Shown: positions 24,096 through 35,965 of the stretch, one piece after another
How positions within the stretch are numbered: position 1 is the stretch's first letter
Layout of the letters: the number at the start of each line of letters is the position of its first letter
Source of the DNA: Liolophura sinensis
Taxonomy: Eukaryota > Mollusca > Polyplacophora > Chitonida > Chitonidae
DNA length: 64,000 nt
Direction: 5' to 3'
Assembly: GCF_032854445.1 (NCBI RefSeq)
Contig: NC_088301.1
Coordinates: 49,835,187 to 49,899,186 of the forward strand
Program-made: the position numbers and the translations under genes
Notes under the pieces: model-generated
The model's input: only the letters and a program-made list of their open reading frames with translations
Told to the model about the DNA's origin: nothing
Database searches by the model: none

Positions 24096-25654
24096 CTGTG
24101 GCAAAAACGAAACAATAATAGAAACATTGAAACAATGACAACAAAAGAACTCAGAGCCTAACTTCGTTTGACCTAACAGACCACACATGTAGGTATTCAT
24201 CTTTACAAGAAGGTTATATGTTCCTGCACAAGAAAGGGTTAGTATAAAATCATAGTGACATACGTTTGTGCGCGGTAATTTAATGGTCTTTCAGAAAAAA
24301 AATTTCCCATATTTTCCCACTTGTGCAAAAACGATTAGATAGCTTTGGAAGAATGCATGTTAATTTTGGGCCACTTGGCCCCGTCCGAATAGTTGAACAA
24401 TGTTAAAAGGACTTCACAGCCACTTGTCTTTATATGAACAGGGGTGATATTTGGTGAACATTTAGGTTAAATCCTGGTCTAGGAATTATAAAGCTTGTCG
24501 ACTGGACACAGGATACTAAATGTTTAGATAAGTTTCATTTTCATGGTGAAAATATTAGCGCAGTGTACTGTCAGTCATTCCTAAATAGATTTCCCCTGCT
24601 GATATCCTCGTATTATTAGTTGAATATAGATTTCTTGGACGCTATGTGAAATCCCGCCATGAAGAAATACACCGAGAGACCGGTGTTTAAAGTGTTATTC
24701 ATACCTCAACATCTGTGATACTTTTTATTTCATTGTTTAACTTTGGTTTCTGTAAATATTGGCCAGTGACCGAATGTCTGGTTTTGCCTGCTTGCAAATT
24801 CTCTGGGCGATCGATTTTTGTGGACGTACCGTTTAGACAGGCAAACGGTGAAAGGGCCAGAAGCTATGTCCAATAGATGGCTCTGAGTCAGGGGTCCTGG
24901 TACTGAATGCGACGTTATCGGGTTGACATAGAGTTACTAACCTCAACGGTTTTGCATACAAACTCAACAAGTTGGCAACAGTATAAAGGAACGCCACCTT
25001 GACGATGAGCAAAGATCTTCGCGCTTCAGGCCGGCACGGACAAAAGTTATCTATTGATTTATCAGGAATGTGAAGGATAAATACAATGCCTTGGCAAGTT
25101 TACTATAGTCGTGAGACGCAAATTTGACAAAAACTTAAGTGGATTTTTTTTGTTTGTTTTGGAGACTTGTCAGTCTCGGCGGCTTATTACCCGATTCCGT
25201 CTATCGAAGATAAACGTTCTCCTATAAAAATGACCAGCTCTAAGGGGTTTCATACGTCGCCAGACGTAGTCTTTGTACGGTTGATAAACACATGTGACTG
25301 CCAATTCATAAAGTGTATTTAAAAAACAAACTCCAATAACAAGAGGCTGAAAATATAGTTGTTCAAATAGCCAAGTTATACGTCTGTCCTAATATAAATT
25401 CTACCTCCCTGAAGTCTTGCAAAGTCAAACAAAACTAATGTATGTAATGAAATGGATCAAGTCAAATCCTTATACACCTTAAGGTGTCTGAATTCGTTGC
25501 GTAAGCATATTATCGATTTTTAGCTATTGAAAGACAGTCACTATATGTCTTTGCAAATGTAAATCTTATGATAACTTTTGCAGAATTTCCATACAATAAT
25601 GAATGCAAATAGTAAAAACAATCAGATGTGCTGCCTTGATGAAATAAATGTTGA

Positions 25655-25885
25655 ATGTACAAGTGCTATTAACATCATTGCTTTTTTAAACCTAGTTCTG
25701 ATTAAGCCATGGTGCCAGGGGGTACATGAGTTAATACTATGTTATCGTTTACATGAACAATTAGAATGAAGTCTGAGGTAGATTGAAAATTAAGACGCGG
25801 CATTTCAGCGGTAACGTTTGACCATTTGCCAACTATCATATTATCGTCGTTGCTCGCGTTTCATTCTCCATGTCTTAATACTTTT
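25655..25885 (+). repeat. Dispersed family R1, copy 4
   Basis: Contains 'attaacatcattgctttttt', 'gattaagccatggtgccagg', 'tttacatgaacaattagaat', 'aacgtttgaccatttgccaa' and 'tatcgtcgttgctcg'. It lies inside the gene A intron, opposite to the direction of transcription. Confidence 0.82.
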
Positions 25886-26039
25886 TTTACCTTATACAGC
25901 TGTATGCATGCACAGTTTCTTCTCGTTGACTTGGTGTCCGAGACGCCTGGTCACGTTGCATTGTTTTCATGCGCCTGTTTGTTAAATGCGATCACAACAC
26001 AGTGTTTTTACTAATTCCAGACCAGTGAAGTTTAATAAT

Positions 26040-26230
26040 CTGCACTTAACATACTTGCGGTGCTTAAAACTCATTCTGCTGAACCCATGATGCTAGAATA
26101 ACACAAACGGTTAGAATAAACCCTAAATGAGGTAAATTGACAATTGGCAAGATTTCACAGGTTACCCGTGACCGTCTGCCGAACATCACACTGTCATCTC
26201 CATGCTCTTGTCTTACATACTGTACATTAT
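26040..26230 (+). repeat. Dispersed family R1, copy 5
   Basis: Contains 'ttctgctgaacccatgatgc', 'ggttagaataaaccctaaat', 'gaggtaaattgacaa', 'gatttcacaggttacccgtg' and 'atcacactgtcatct'. The middle of the 3' end is deleted. Also within the gene A intron. Confidence 0.8.
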
Positions 26231-27360
26231 GGGAATAAAGCCTCTCAGTTGTGGCGATAGTCTGTGGATGACATTGAGACGCAACACCGAATGTTAATTT
26301 GGGTTTTGGGGCCTTTCAATGGACGACAGTTGCTTCATTTGAGCTGAACCGACGTCATGTTTGACAAATAATCGCTTTGTTCAGACTTCTACATAGACAC
26401 GGGTCCCCTACAATGACACTTAACCTTTAAAGGAGTGAAACATATATCGAGAGGATTTGATGTGTTATTTTGTCATCCTCCCACATAATCAGGGTAGGGA
26501 TTTTTGCACATTTGTATCTATTTCGTTCTTGCTTCTGTTGAAGTAAAATATAATTTTCATGCCAGTCTCGTTTACATCACGAGCGCACCTGATCTGCAAA
26601 ATCACGAAACAGTCTTGGACTGATTTAAGCCATAGTTTAACTTGTAATTTTATTCATGCTAATTTTCAAATTTGTCAAGTGTAAGAAAGTTTAACACAAC
26701 TCGTAATTTAAGTGTATTACAACTTTCAATTTTTCTCAATATTTCCACGGCAAACTGCTTTGAATTTAAAACTTTGAAGTCTGACAGCTTCGTGTTCTTG
26801 GAACCTGGGATCCATTCTTGGCAGCTGTGCTATAATTCCGATGTATTTAGCGGGGCCTGTCCTTGAATTCTATACATCAGCGAATACATAACGAAAGCTG
26901 TTTGGAACGATGCCCACAAATGCCATAGCATGAGAGTGTGCGCAGAGAAAAGAGAAGCGCACAAACTAACAAACAGAATAGTCTAGAAATTCGTGTTCGT
27001 AAGACTTGAAAGTTCTGAGATATAACAGGCTTCTCGAAACAGGCATATACTCTACATTGACACTTAAAATATGGGCTTTTGGTCTACCGCAGAATCTAAA
27101 TGTTTAAGAGCTTGTGGCTTACAGGGGAATCAAAATGTTCAATGGCCAGTGGTCTGTGGAAGATCTAAATGTTTTAGGGCTAGTTTTCTGCAGGAATACC
27201 ACTAGTCAAGATTTAGGGGTCGGGCAAGTGTTGGTGAAGTGCAAAGAAAGTGTCACATCCCTTGTGAAATCTTAACGTTTATTCTGCGGGGGTAGTTGTC
27301 TACATAGAAAAGAGAAGGGCCTGAAGGGGTATGTCTCAATGTTCGTGGATTAGTGATAGT

Positions 27361-27690
27361 GAAAGTTAGGGATCTGAAGCGAAGACCTCACTGTTTTTGG
27401 GTTAGTGGTTTGAAGGAAAGACCTCATTATTCAAGGATTATTGGTTCGATGGGCTGACCTCATTGTTCAAGGGTTAGTGGTCTGAAGAGAAGACCTCATT
27501 GCTCAAGGGTTAGTGGTCTGAAGGGAAAGCCTCATTGTTCAAGGATTATTGGTTGGATGGGACGACCTCATTGCTCAAGGGTTAGTGGTTGGAAGAGGCC
27601 TCATTGTTCAAGGATTATTGGTTTGATGGACTGACCTCATTGTTCACGTGTTAGTAGTCTGAAAGAACGACCTCATTATTCAACGGTTCT
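27361..27690. repeat. 36-bp minisatellite with alternating subtypes
   Basis: The anchor 'acctca'/'gcctca' occurs at 27385, 27421, 27457, 27493, 27529, 27565, 27598, 27634 and 27670. Every step is 36 bp except one of 33 bp. Through much of the array a 'caaggattattggttcgatg' subtype interleaves with a 'caagggttagtggtctgaag' subtype, giving a partial higher-order period of 72 bp. More decayed relatives extend left to about 27100. Confidence 0.93.
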
Positions 27691-29786
27691 CAATTCTAAT
27701 GCAAATTTCTGCTGTTTTAACCAATAACAATAATAAGATGGATGAGTGTTCACTGTTTTATAAGTTCCCGTATGTTTTTGAACTGCATACAAATGTGCAT
27801 CGATCAATTAAAAAGCAAAACGAAAGGATGTTCTCCAGACTGGCATTGTGAGTGAGCCTCAAGCAACCCTCATGTCACAGTCTACAGCAGTGGCTTTATA
27901 CAGGTTAGAGATTGTTGACTGGGTAAACTTTCCCATGCAGGGAAGTTCGTGTATGTAATATGTGGATACGGGAAACAAGTGACAAATAACTGGAGCAAAA
28001 CTTTTGAATCACTCTAAGACGCCCGGCTGTATATGTTGAGCTGTTTGTTAAACAGATTGGAAAAATTGAGTTCAAATGCAGTTCGGATGGCAATCGTTAG
28101 AATTGTTGGTATGAGGTGTTTCGTCCAACACCTGAGGTGGAATAATAAACAATTAACGCCTTAGGCAGGTAACAGGCAAATTTGCCGAGTGGGCAGATAC
28201 TTACTCACCGCTTTATTCAAACTATTTGTGCGTAAATACAAATTATTGTTGGGCGATTTCGGCTTTACTCGATCGATCTGTTCATGCCTAATTCCTAACT
28301 GTTGTAGAATACTTGAACTACACTCGATTTTTGATCTACAGAATGCAGGTATCATGCATAATGCTATATTGTAAGCCGAATAGGCGTTTTTAGTTGTCTT
28401 GGAATTTGAATATTTGTTTCTTTGATAACTTTTCAAATCTAACAAAGCAACTTATTACAACATGCATACTATCGATATAAGGGATATAAATACTAAATTG
28501 TTTCAGCAGGATGAATTGAATGATCCATCATTATCGCTGATGTGACAGGTAATAGTTGTATGCAAACATTGAACGCCGTCATTTTTAGGACAAGTCTTTA
28601 GGCTCCTCGCAAACCTGTCTGCGATATACATTCAGGGCAACTTGGTTGAATTTTTTTGTCAAAGATTCAACAGAAAGTTTGAACAAAGTCCTGGTGACTT
28701 GACTCGGTGTATTGATCTACCTCAAAACCGCAGGTGCTTCTTGTGCTGATGTGCCTGGCAGGCCAGCAGCTTAAGCAGGCTAAAACTGCTACAATCTTCC
28801 ATCCAATGAGCAAATTTAACGTTTACACTCACATGTGTTTAAGCATGCCCAGTACGTGATTTTACGTTCGTTTCTGTCAGTTTTCACGACCTCTTCATCG
28901 TTTGACTTGTGCAGTTCACGTGGCTTCATACCGCTTGAATGCTGGACTAGGCTAATCAATGTGAAGTATGTTATTGACACATTCCACAGCTTTTAAAATC
29001 TAATTAAACAACACTTAATCTGTGGTTTATATTAAAAAAGGTTTGCGACTTTGATTGTTGATATTTTGTTGCCCCGAGTCAAGGTATGTACGTTAAAACT
29101 GGAAAGTATTTTGGAAAACGAATAAATACATTTTGTACTTGATGGTTATTGATGCTGAAATCTTAATAAGTTCTCGAAAATAATAATATTAAGAATCCTA
29201 TAAAGTGTATGGCAAATGTTTATAAAGTAGAATGACCCTCATAAAACCCCGTGATATGACGTCTATTTTAAACTCTAAAACAGCCCAGGTATTTGGGTTG
29301 CCAAAAATATAAAGGTATATATTGCTTGAAACTTGAACCGATTGCAGAAGCTGGCCAAGCTAACAGGCAAAGAGTAAATAGAACAGTTACACATAGCATG
29401 TAAACACTGCAACTGTTTCCGTCTGTTTTGCCACAGACTTTCAATCACTGCGAGATCAAACAACCAGCGCAGCAGATTCTTCGTCGAGTTTGCAGAGACT
29501 GAAGAGGCTGCCTTTCATGCAAAGCAGTTCCGATGACCCATTTTAAACTGGACTAAGTAATTCTCCGGACCTTTTGTTCAAGACATTTGCCTGATATCGG
29601 GAGACCGGATCAACCACTTGTTTGATTCAATATTAAATACATTATACTTATTAAATACATAATGTTTTCACTATGTTTATAAAGATGACACAAACTCTTG
29701 GAAGGTTAAGCTAATTCCTGAACCACTTTTTGTACGCCATAACGAGTGTATATAACTTAGCAGGTTATCTATCCACTACAACATAC

Positions 29787-30666
29787 CTGATACAGGGGGT
29801 AGTTTCTGCTGGACAGGTGCTCTCTGCGGCATTTTAGCGGTTGTAGTGGTCACTTGTGGTCTTGTAGTGCGTCGTTCCCACCATTTTCTTTTTCTTGTAG
29901 ATGGTTCTTCTGATCGTACTGTGGTTTTACCGACACGGTTTTGGTTCTCCTTTAGCTTCTTTTCTCTCCAAGCCACCTGAGGGGTTCTCGGGGTCGGTCG
30001 TACGGGTCGGGGTTGTATTTCTTCCTCTTTCCACCCAGTTGTTGCGTGCCATGGTGCCTCAGTGGGTGCCACTGTGGGCGCGCCGTCATAACGAGTCGTT
30101 CTCTGGATATCTGTGGTGGTAATCGGTGCCCACGGATCAGACGGTGTCCATGTAAGCCTTTGAGATTCGTCCTTGATGTCTGGCATGGCTGTTGCCCATC
30201 CGTTCTGTGCTAATTGTTTATGCTGAGGTTTGGCTTCCTGTCTTGGTGGAGGTGCCATCGTCGGTGGCCTGGTTCTCTGAACGGGTCGCCGTGTGGTACG
30301 ACGAGCTCGCGTCCTCCAGGAGTCGGTAGTCCGGTACGTCGTGGATGGGTACATTGTAGGGGGCTCATCATTGCTGGCGGCTCGGTTAATGGGAACGTTT
30401 AGCGGTGGAACCATTACCCTCTCTTGGAAGTCACAGGTGGACTTTTCGGGCCAGTCACAATTACTTACTCTCATGTTAAAATGCAATCCTGGTGGGCAGT
30501 GGAATTCGTATTCATACCCTGTAACACAGATAAGAAATGTCGAAGGATCGCCTTCTTTGCACACATACTTGTTTTCTATTCCACCACAAGGAAGCCGGGT
30601 TTCGGCGACTGAGAATAATGTCAGAATGGCGAAAAGAGTCGAGGAGGCCACCGTTTCGACAACCAT
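29787..30666 (-). CDS. Chitin deacetylase-like gene A, exon 1 (signal peptide, CBM14-like domain)
   Basis: First coding exon of gene A, 293 codons plus one base, ending at the donor G|gtatgt (29787/29786). Residues 1-23 form a signal peptide with a TLFAILTLFSVA core, so the product should be secreted. Residues 27-78 form a peritrophin-A/CBM14-like chitin-binding domain with six cysteines (27, 36, 47, 57, 70, 78) and the typical CPPGLHFN...CDWP core. The spacing of the second cysteine is unusual (8 residues after the first, 10 before the third). The rest is a basic linker rich in Thr, Pro and Arg. It contains QLAQNGW, PSDPWAPITT and RTPQVAWREKK, all three also found in gene B. The start is the first Met before the signal peptide, about 190 bp downstream of where a TATA box would place transcription. 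Frames on the plus strand here are shadows. Confidence 0.93.
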
Positions 30667-30881
30667 CGTTTATAACCACGACTTCACCAGACAAGTGACT
30701 AAAGTCTCGTCAAAACCTCCTGGTTCAAAATGTGCTTGTAATTAGCGATGACAGGATCTTCCTAAAACGCAAAATGACCGCTGAGTTAAATGATGCCAGT
30801 CATTCTTCAACCTTGTCGCAACCGGGTATACATAGACCTGGCGTCAATCGTAGAATGGTCAGACGCGAGTGTGTCAACGTG

Positions 30882-30889
30882 CTTTTATA
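30882..30889 (-). promoter_or_regulatory. Candidate TATA box of gene A
   Basis: The minus strand reads 'ggtataaaagcac', a strong TATA match. It is about 215 bp upstream of the exon 1 ATG and would give a 5' UTR of roughly 190 nt. No ATG-proximal intron is needed to join it. No equally good TATA box was found upstream of gene B. Confidence 0.5.
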
Positions 30890-31263
30890 CCAGGTTAACA
30901 TCATCGACGTAAAGGTGAGTCTCGAAATCGGATGAGTTTACTTCTAGCACATGCGCAGAAGGATATCAGTGGCTAAAACTCTACCCCTTGGCCCTGATTT
31001 GTCTAAGCCCCCGTCAGCGGCCAATCACTCTGCGTTAACTCTCGGGATGTGTGTGTTACGATCTATAACAAAACGAGATCCATTCCACACTCCCCAATAA
31101 CAAAGCAAATAACTGGCATCCTGTCAAAAGCTATGCGAGCTAACGCAATTGACTATATACATGTGCGTTGTCTGCATTTAACTCTAACCTCAAACCGTAT
31201 TGAAAAATTTAACTTCACACTGCACGACACGAACATGATATATTTATACTCAAATATCTCTCA

Positions 31264-31317
<54 letters not shown>

Positions 31318-33249
31318 GTTTAGGGTGTGGATGTGGGTGTGTTAGTTATATATTATTTAACATGTTACATAACATTAAGACGCAAAGAAAAGTCAAGCTT
31401 CTTCGCAGATGTGATTACTGAATGCATTAGATCACAACGAATGGTTGGGATTACTTTTCTTGTCAACCCATCAAATCCGTACTGTGCATAACCACAGACA
31501 GTACATGCTTGTGAAAACAGTGTGCTTCGTCAGCAACCAAGTTGCTGTGAGGCCGTGAGGCCATTGCACTTCTGTAATACTTTACATTTTGCAACACACG
31601 GGTGCTTTGAATTGCCCACAAACAGTTCTGATCAATAGCGGAGGGGAAAGGGAGGAAAGCTGATAAATACCGAGGGCCGTACATGGAACAAGCGAAGTGT
31701 TTATCTTTAGTACAGCATCCACAATATGCGATTGGTGTATTAACGGACTCAAAGGCTTCCTCTTACAGTATCCCATGAATAGCCTGTAGCTTTAAATAAC
31801 AAACATACACCTACAGAACCACGAACACGCTAGCACGTCACAGCCTCTTAACCAGTATAATATACAAATTTATCATGTCCGCCTTCTAAATCGCATGTCT
31901 TTTTTCCCACATTAAACAGCGTAAAGTTTACTAGAGCGTATATAGATATGCTTGATTGGGCCACACCCTGATGTTACAGTGCTATTTTAACAAGTGATGT
32001 AGAATGTACAGGCGTAGTTTTAACGCTCGTTAAATTTGAAATAATGTGAAAATGTAAAAAGAAAAAAATAGCTGAATTCACAATTTTATCACTCTCGGAC
32101 TGAGGGCTACAGGATCAAGTTTGACGATTGGGTGCCATATTCAGTATGTCATCGTTTAATCATTAATGCGTTTATACACGATTGGTTATTGACGGGCACT
32201 TGGTCACTTGAAGAGTTTTACTTTAAAAAAATTAACCTTACCTGGAATAAATTCTTATATTTGACTTGAATACTCAGCCTCTTTTCATGGAACAAAAATG
32301 TTGGTTTAAAATGAAAATGTAATCTATCCTCATGGCTTAATGGAAAGGGGCACATCCTCAGTTATTGGCAGTCTCGGGTAATTTAAGCCCAAGATTTCTA
32401 TAATGATATAAATCAATCTCATGAAATTAAACGTGCAAATTTAAAATTGCATTAAAGCAATATGCGAACATTTTGATCGTGCAGTTCTGTGCGGGCTATT
32501 TGTTTAGTATATCGGTTATCATTACTATATAATGACTGTTGAGCATTAGGAAAACACGTGAGGAAATCTGCTCTTGAAAATTTTGGTCATTTTCTCACAA
32601 AAAAACACATGATCCGGGTGACATAATTTTGATCTGAAATGTGAAAAGTGTTTATATCGGTCTCTTTTCGGTTTACCATAAATGATGAGAATGGATTCTA
32701 GGCAAGGCACGATGACCTATTTGCGACCAGATGAAAAGTATATAGAAATGCAGGAGTTTTAACGATTTAAATATCCGATCCAACGCAAAGATGACGATTC
32801 CTAATAGCACCTATACATGTGAAAAACAAATTCTTATTGATCATTTGTGTTTAGTATATGCATGAGCAAGTCAGCGTGATATTATTGCCAGTGTGTTGTG
32901 TAAGTTTATAATTTATGTGCACGCATGTAGTACACAAGCATTGGTCAAATGAACTGTTTAAGAAGAGGCTAGAAAATTTGCAAATTATATAAATACTTGC
33001 ATATAAATCTGTTTTTTATTTACGATTAACCATCGAATTATTTGATAACTTTTGCTTTGTAAGCTAGTGGTATTACAAATCTCACATAAAGAACTTCTGG
33101 CTTTGTTCTTTTGTTTCTATAAACGCAATGGGCTTCTCTTACTCTCCCCTAAAAGTACTGCTTTCTCCACCGAAAGATGCAAGTTTATTTTTATTTTATA
33201 TTTATTTTTAAAAAGGTGGGGGGATTATTTATGTAGGATCCACTGATTT
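30890..33249. other. Intergenic DNA upstream of gene A
   Basis: Contains a long (TA)n run at 31266-31315. Nothing else recognised apart from short motif-free frames. Confidence 0.5.
31266..31315. repeat. (TA)n microsatellite
   Basis: Uninterrupted TA run of about 50 bp. Confidence 0.95.
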
Positions 33250-33475
33250 TTATTTATTTATTCTCATTTCATTTGTACGGCATTATGGTGAGAGGAAACC
33301 GGGTACAGTCTGGGAGAAACACACGACCATCCGCAGGTTACTGAAGACCTTCCTACGTATGGCCGGAGAGGAAGCCAGCATGAGCTGGACTTGAACTCAC
33401 AGCGAGCGCATTGACGTGAGGCTCCTGGGCCATTACGCTGCGCTAGCGCGCTAAGCACTGAGCCACGGAGGCCCC
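33250..33475 (-). mobile_element. tRNA-derived SINE with intact head
   Basis: Read on the minus strand, this is the best-preserved 5' end in the window. It starts 'ggcctccgtggctcagtgct', which includes an A-box-like 'tggctcagtgc', and has the B box 'gagttcaagtcc' about 70 bp further on. The body follows ('gtaggaaggtctt', 'cctgcggatggtcgtgtgtt', 'acccggtttcctctcaccat'). The distal domain carrying 'gtacggcgtaaaac' is largely deleted, and the copy ends in an (AAAT)n tail. The tRNA-like head suggests polymerase III transcription. Confidence 0.88.
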
Positions 33476-35729
33476 TCCACAGATTTTAAGCCACGCAACT
33501 GCGGCAATAGATTGTATTGACCATCGTTGATCAGAACAGCTTGAACCACCTCTTATTGCCTTGGCACAAATCATCCCATCGAATAGAGTCGCCATTTAAA
33601 CTAATTTATGCGTGTATGTATGCATGTATGTAACTATGTATAATACATTCCCTTCCAGTAATTAACAAGGACTTCATTAATTATTTTGTCAATTTAGTTC
33701 ATTAACTGGTTTTTCCACAACCAGAATAGCTTGTGTATCTAAATTGCGGACAAAGTTTTGAGCCATTTTTAGTACCGAAGCCAGCGGGGATAAAGATATC
33801 GGTCAATTTTATCACACAATATGTCGATTTGACATGGTAGGTTAATGCGTGGAAAAGGTGACCAAAGCTTGATTGAACGGTGTGACATCACTAAGTCACA
33901 AAACGTTCAAGGCAGGACAAATGAGCTTAGGCACAGGAAGAGTTTGCCAAAACTCCGCCATAGCTTACTTTAATCCCCTAGTCGTTTGCCACGTGCCAAA
34001 AGAGATGTTAGCTTTGGAAAAAGCTCCTTTGAAACTTAAATGACCTGTGATTCATTGTGTATCAACTTTTCGTTTTTTTCCTTGCAGAGTAAAATATTGT
34101 AACTATATGAATTGAGGATATGTTTTAGTTCATTTCAAAGGTTTGCAACTCATGCTGTAAACATGAAATTATCTGCTAATGAGTCGTAATTAAACGATAA
34201 ACCATGGCCTTCAATCTGTCTTTAATCCATCGATTTTAGGGACCCTAAGCGTAAGCGTATCTGGCCTAGCCTGTTGCTAGCCGACTGCATATAATAGAAG
34301 CTCTTTTGTGCAGTTGTGAGCTTGTGCACTACTCTCCATGAACCTGACTATTATCTGAGATACTTGCGTGGGATGCCGTGGCTGTGGCCTATGATTGTCT
34401 CTAACAAGTATGTTAAAACTTCTTCGAGGAAGCATTTTCACCGAAGTACCGAATATTTAGGGACCCACACTATGGTAGCGGGACGTTCGGATTTTTATTA
34501 TTAGTCTTAGTCAGCTCGTAAAATTGCAATATCTCAAAAAACTGGTAAAGGCAGGAAAAACAACCTTTAGGTTTCAGTAACAAACATATAAAGCAACTTT
34601 TAACTTTTGTGCTGTTTGATCAGTCACGTGATTTAATGGCCATTTTGAATTTTAGTGCTAAGCTTAAAAAGTCTTCTCCTGAACGGCTAAAGCTATCGGC
34701 ATGAATTTTCGTAAGCAGTCTAAAATGCATAATTACAAAAAATGTAAAGCAACAGCGTTGCCAAAGCTAAAAAGATTCCAAAAATCCTTGAGTTTGATAT
34801 GCAAATTAGGCTGTAATTTGCCAATGAAATTACCTCAAAACCAGGTCAACTCTAAAAACTGCACAATTGTATCAATGAAAAACAATTCTGAAAATACCTT
34901 GACCTCAGCATTATGAATTTCAAAGAATTTTTCCCGTTCGACATACGGTTTTCACGTAATGGCCAAAACACCTTTCAGAAATCGTTCGATTTTTCCTTAA
35001 AATTTAACATGCGAGCTTTATGCAAGAATGCATGAAACTTGTCACTGCACCTTACCGTGAGAACGGCTATCAACTTTTCAACAATGTATTGTTTCTATAT
35101 TTTCTTCTCAGCTATCAGTAGAAGATCAAAGCCACCTAAATTTCTTTGCTTGTCTATGCAGTACCAGGCCCATTGTAAATGATGCCTGGCGCTCTATGGT
35201 TCAAATCCAGTGTATTGCTTTCCATTTCTTTTCTTTTCCGTTCATATTTCCGATACCGGAATTGCTGTCCTCGACAGCTGCACCCAGTAGTAGCCCAGTA
35301 CTGCAGAATCTGAGAGCAATGTTTATTTTCTTGTCACTGGTTTTCACAAGCCCCAATGGACATTGCATCCAAGTGTCTGTGGTTCAAATCCAGTTAATTC
35401 ATGCCAATCTTTTTTTTGTAATTATACATTTTTGCCAATGGTTAATTCAGACAATGTTACCACGTATCTGTGGACACAACATTTTACTTATGACATTCTG
35501 CGAGTTCATTTCACCACGAAATAAAGATTCTGTATGAAAAGACATGACAAAGTCACGTTTGCTCTGCTTCTTAGCAACTTGTCCATCATTCAGCAGAAAA
35601 ATTTCACTTGCCGTAAATTCTTCTCTCAGGCTTGTTTCAGAAAGATGTGGAACAATAATTTCTACTTTTGAGTCATAAAAGCTTTGGTGTGTCTTGACGC
35701 GTTTACAATGTCCATTGAGGTTCTTCTGT
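33476..35729. other. Intergenic DNA, nothing firm
   Basis: Two loosely similar segments near 35190 and 35370 share 'tggttcaaatccagt', which resembles a polymerase III B box, but no A box or cloverleaf could be drawn. No gene recognised. Confidence 0.45.
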
Positions 35730-35965
35730 ATGAAGGCATTGTGTGTTTATGACAAGACAGCATTTTGACTAATTCTTGACCAATGACGTCTAATAAATTG
35801 AAATAAATATGACTGCATTTTGTTACCTAATTCTGCTGAAGCCATTGTTCTCGGGAGGTAGGTGGGGGCTGTAGACTGCATTTACATGAACAGTTAGAAT
35901 AAAACCATGACAGAGGTAAACTCTACTCTTTTCCCTCGATGGTGTACGTCTTTAATTATAGGCCT
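35730..35965 (+). repeat. Dispersed family R1, copy 6
   Basis: Contains 'gacgtctaataaattgaa', 'ctaattctgctgaagccat', 'catttacatgaacagttaga', 'ataaaaccatgacagaggta' and 'gtgtacgtctttaattata'. The block with 'gtgaccatttgcc' is missing. Confidence 0.83.

Larger units (their letters stand above)
24096..29786 (-). other. Gene A intron (about 5.7 kb)
   Basis: The intron has a consensus donor (G|gtatgt at 29786) and a pyrimidine-rich acceptor (cag at 24096). Both borders are phase 1, so any extra symmetric exon inside would keep frame. I looked for an LDL-receptor class A exon, as found in some arthropod chitin deacetylases, and saw none. The intron holds R1 copies at 25655 and 26040 and the 36-bp minisatellite at 27361, preceded by looser related sequence from about 27100. 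Confidence 0.75.

Noticed and set aside
25578-26014. Plus-strand short frames in the gene A intron
   Set aside because: They overlap R1 repeat copy 4 and its flank, and the similar sequence in other R1 copies is not open.
24098-29780. A hidden LDL-receptor class A exon in the introns of genes A or B
   Set aside because: Expected by analogy with arthropod chitin deacetylases, but no minus-strand segment with the Cys/Asp/Glu pattern was found, and the visible exons join in phase without it.
35180-35400. Two 'ggttcaaatcc' strings resembling pol III B boxes
   Set aside because: No A box at the right distance and no cloverleaf could be drawn, so they are not called as tRNA genes or SINE heads.
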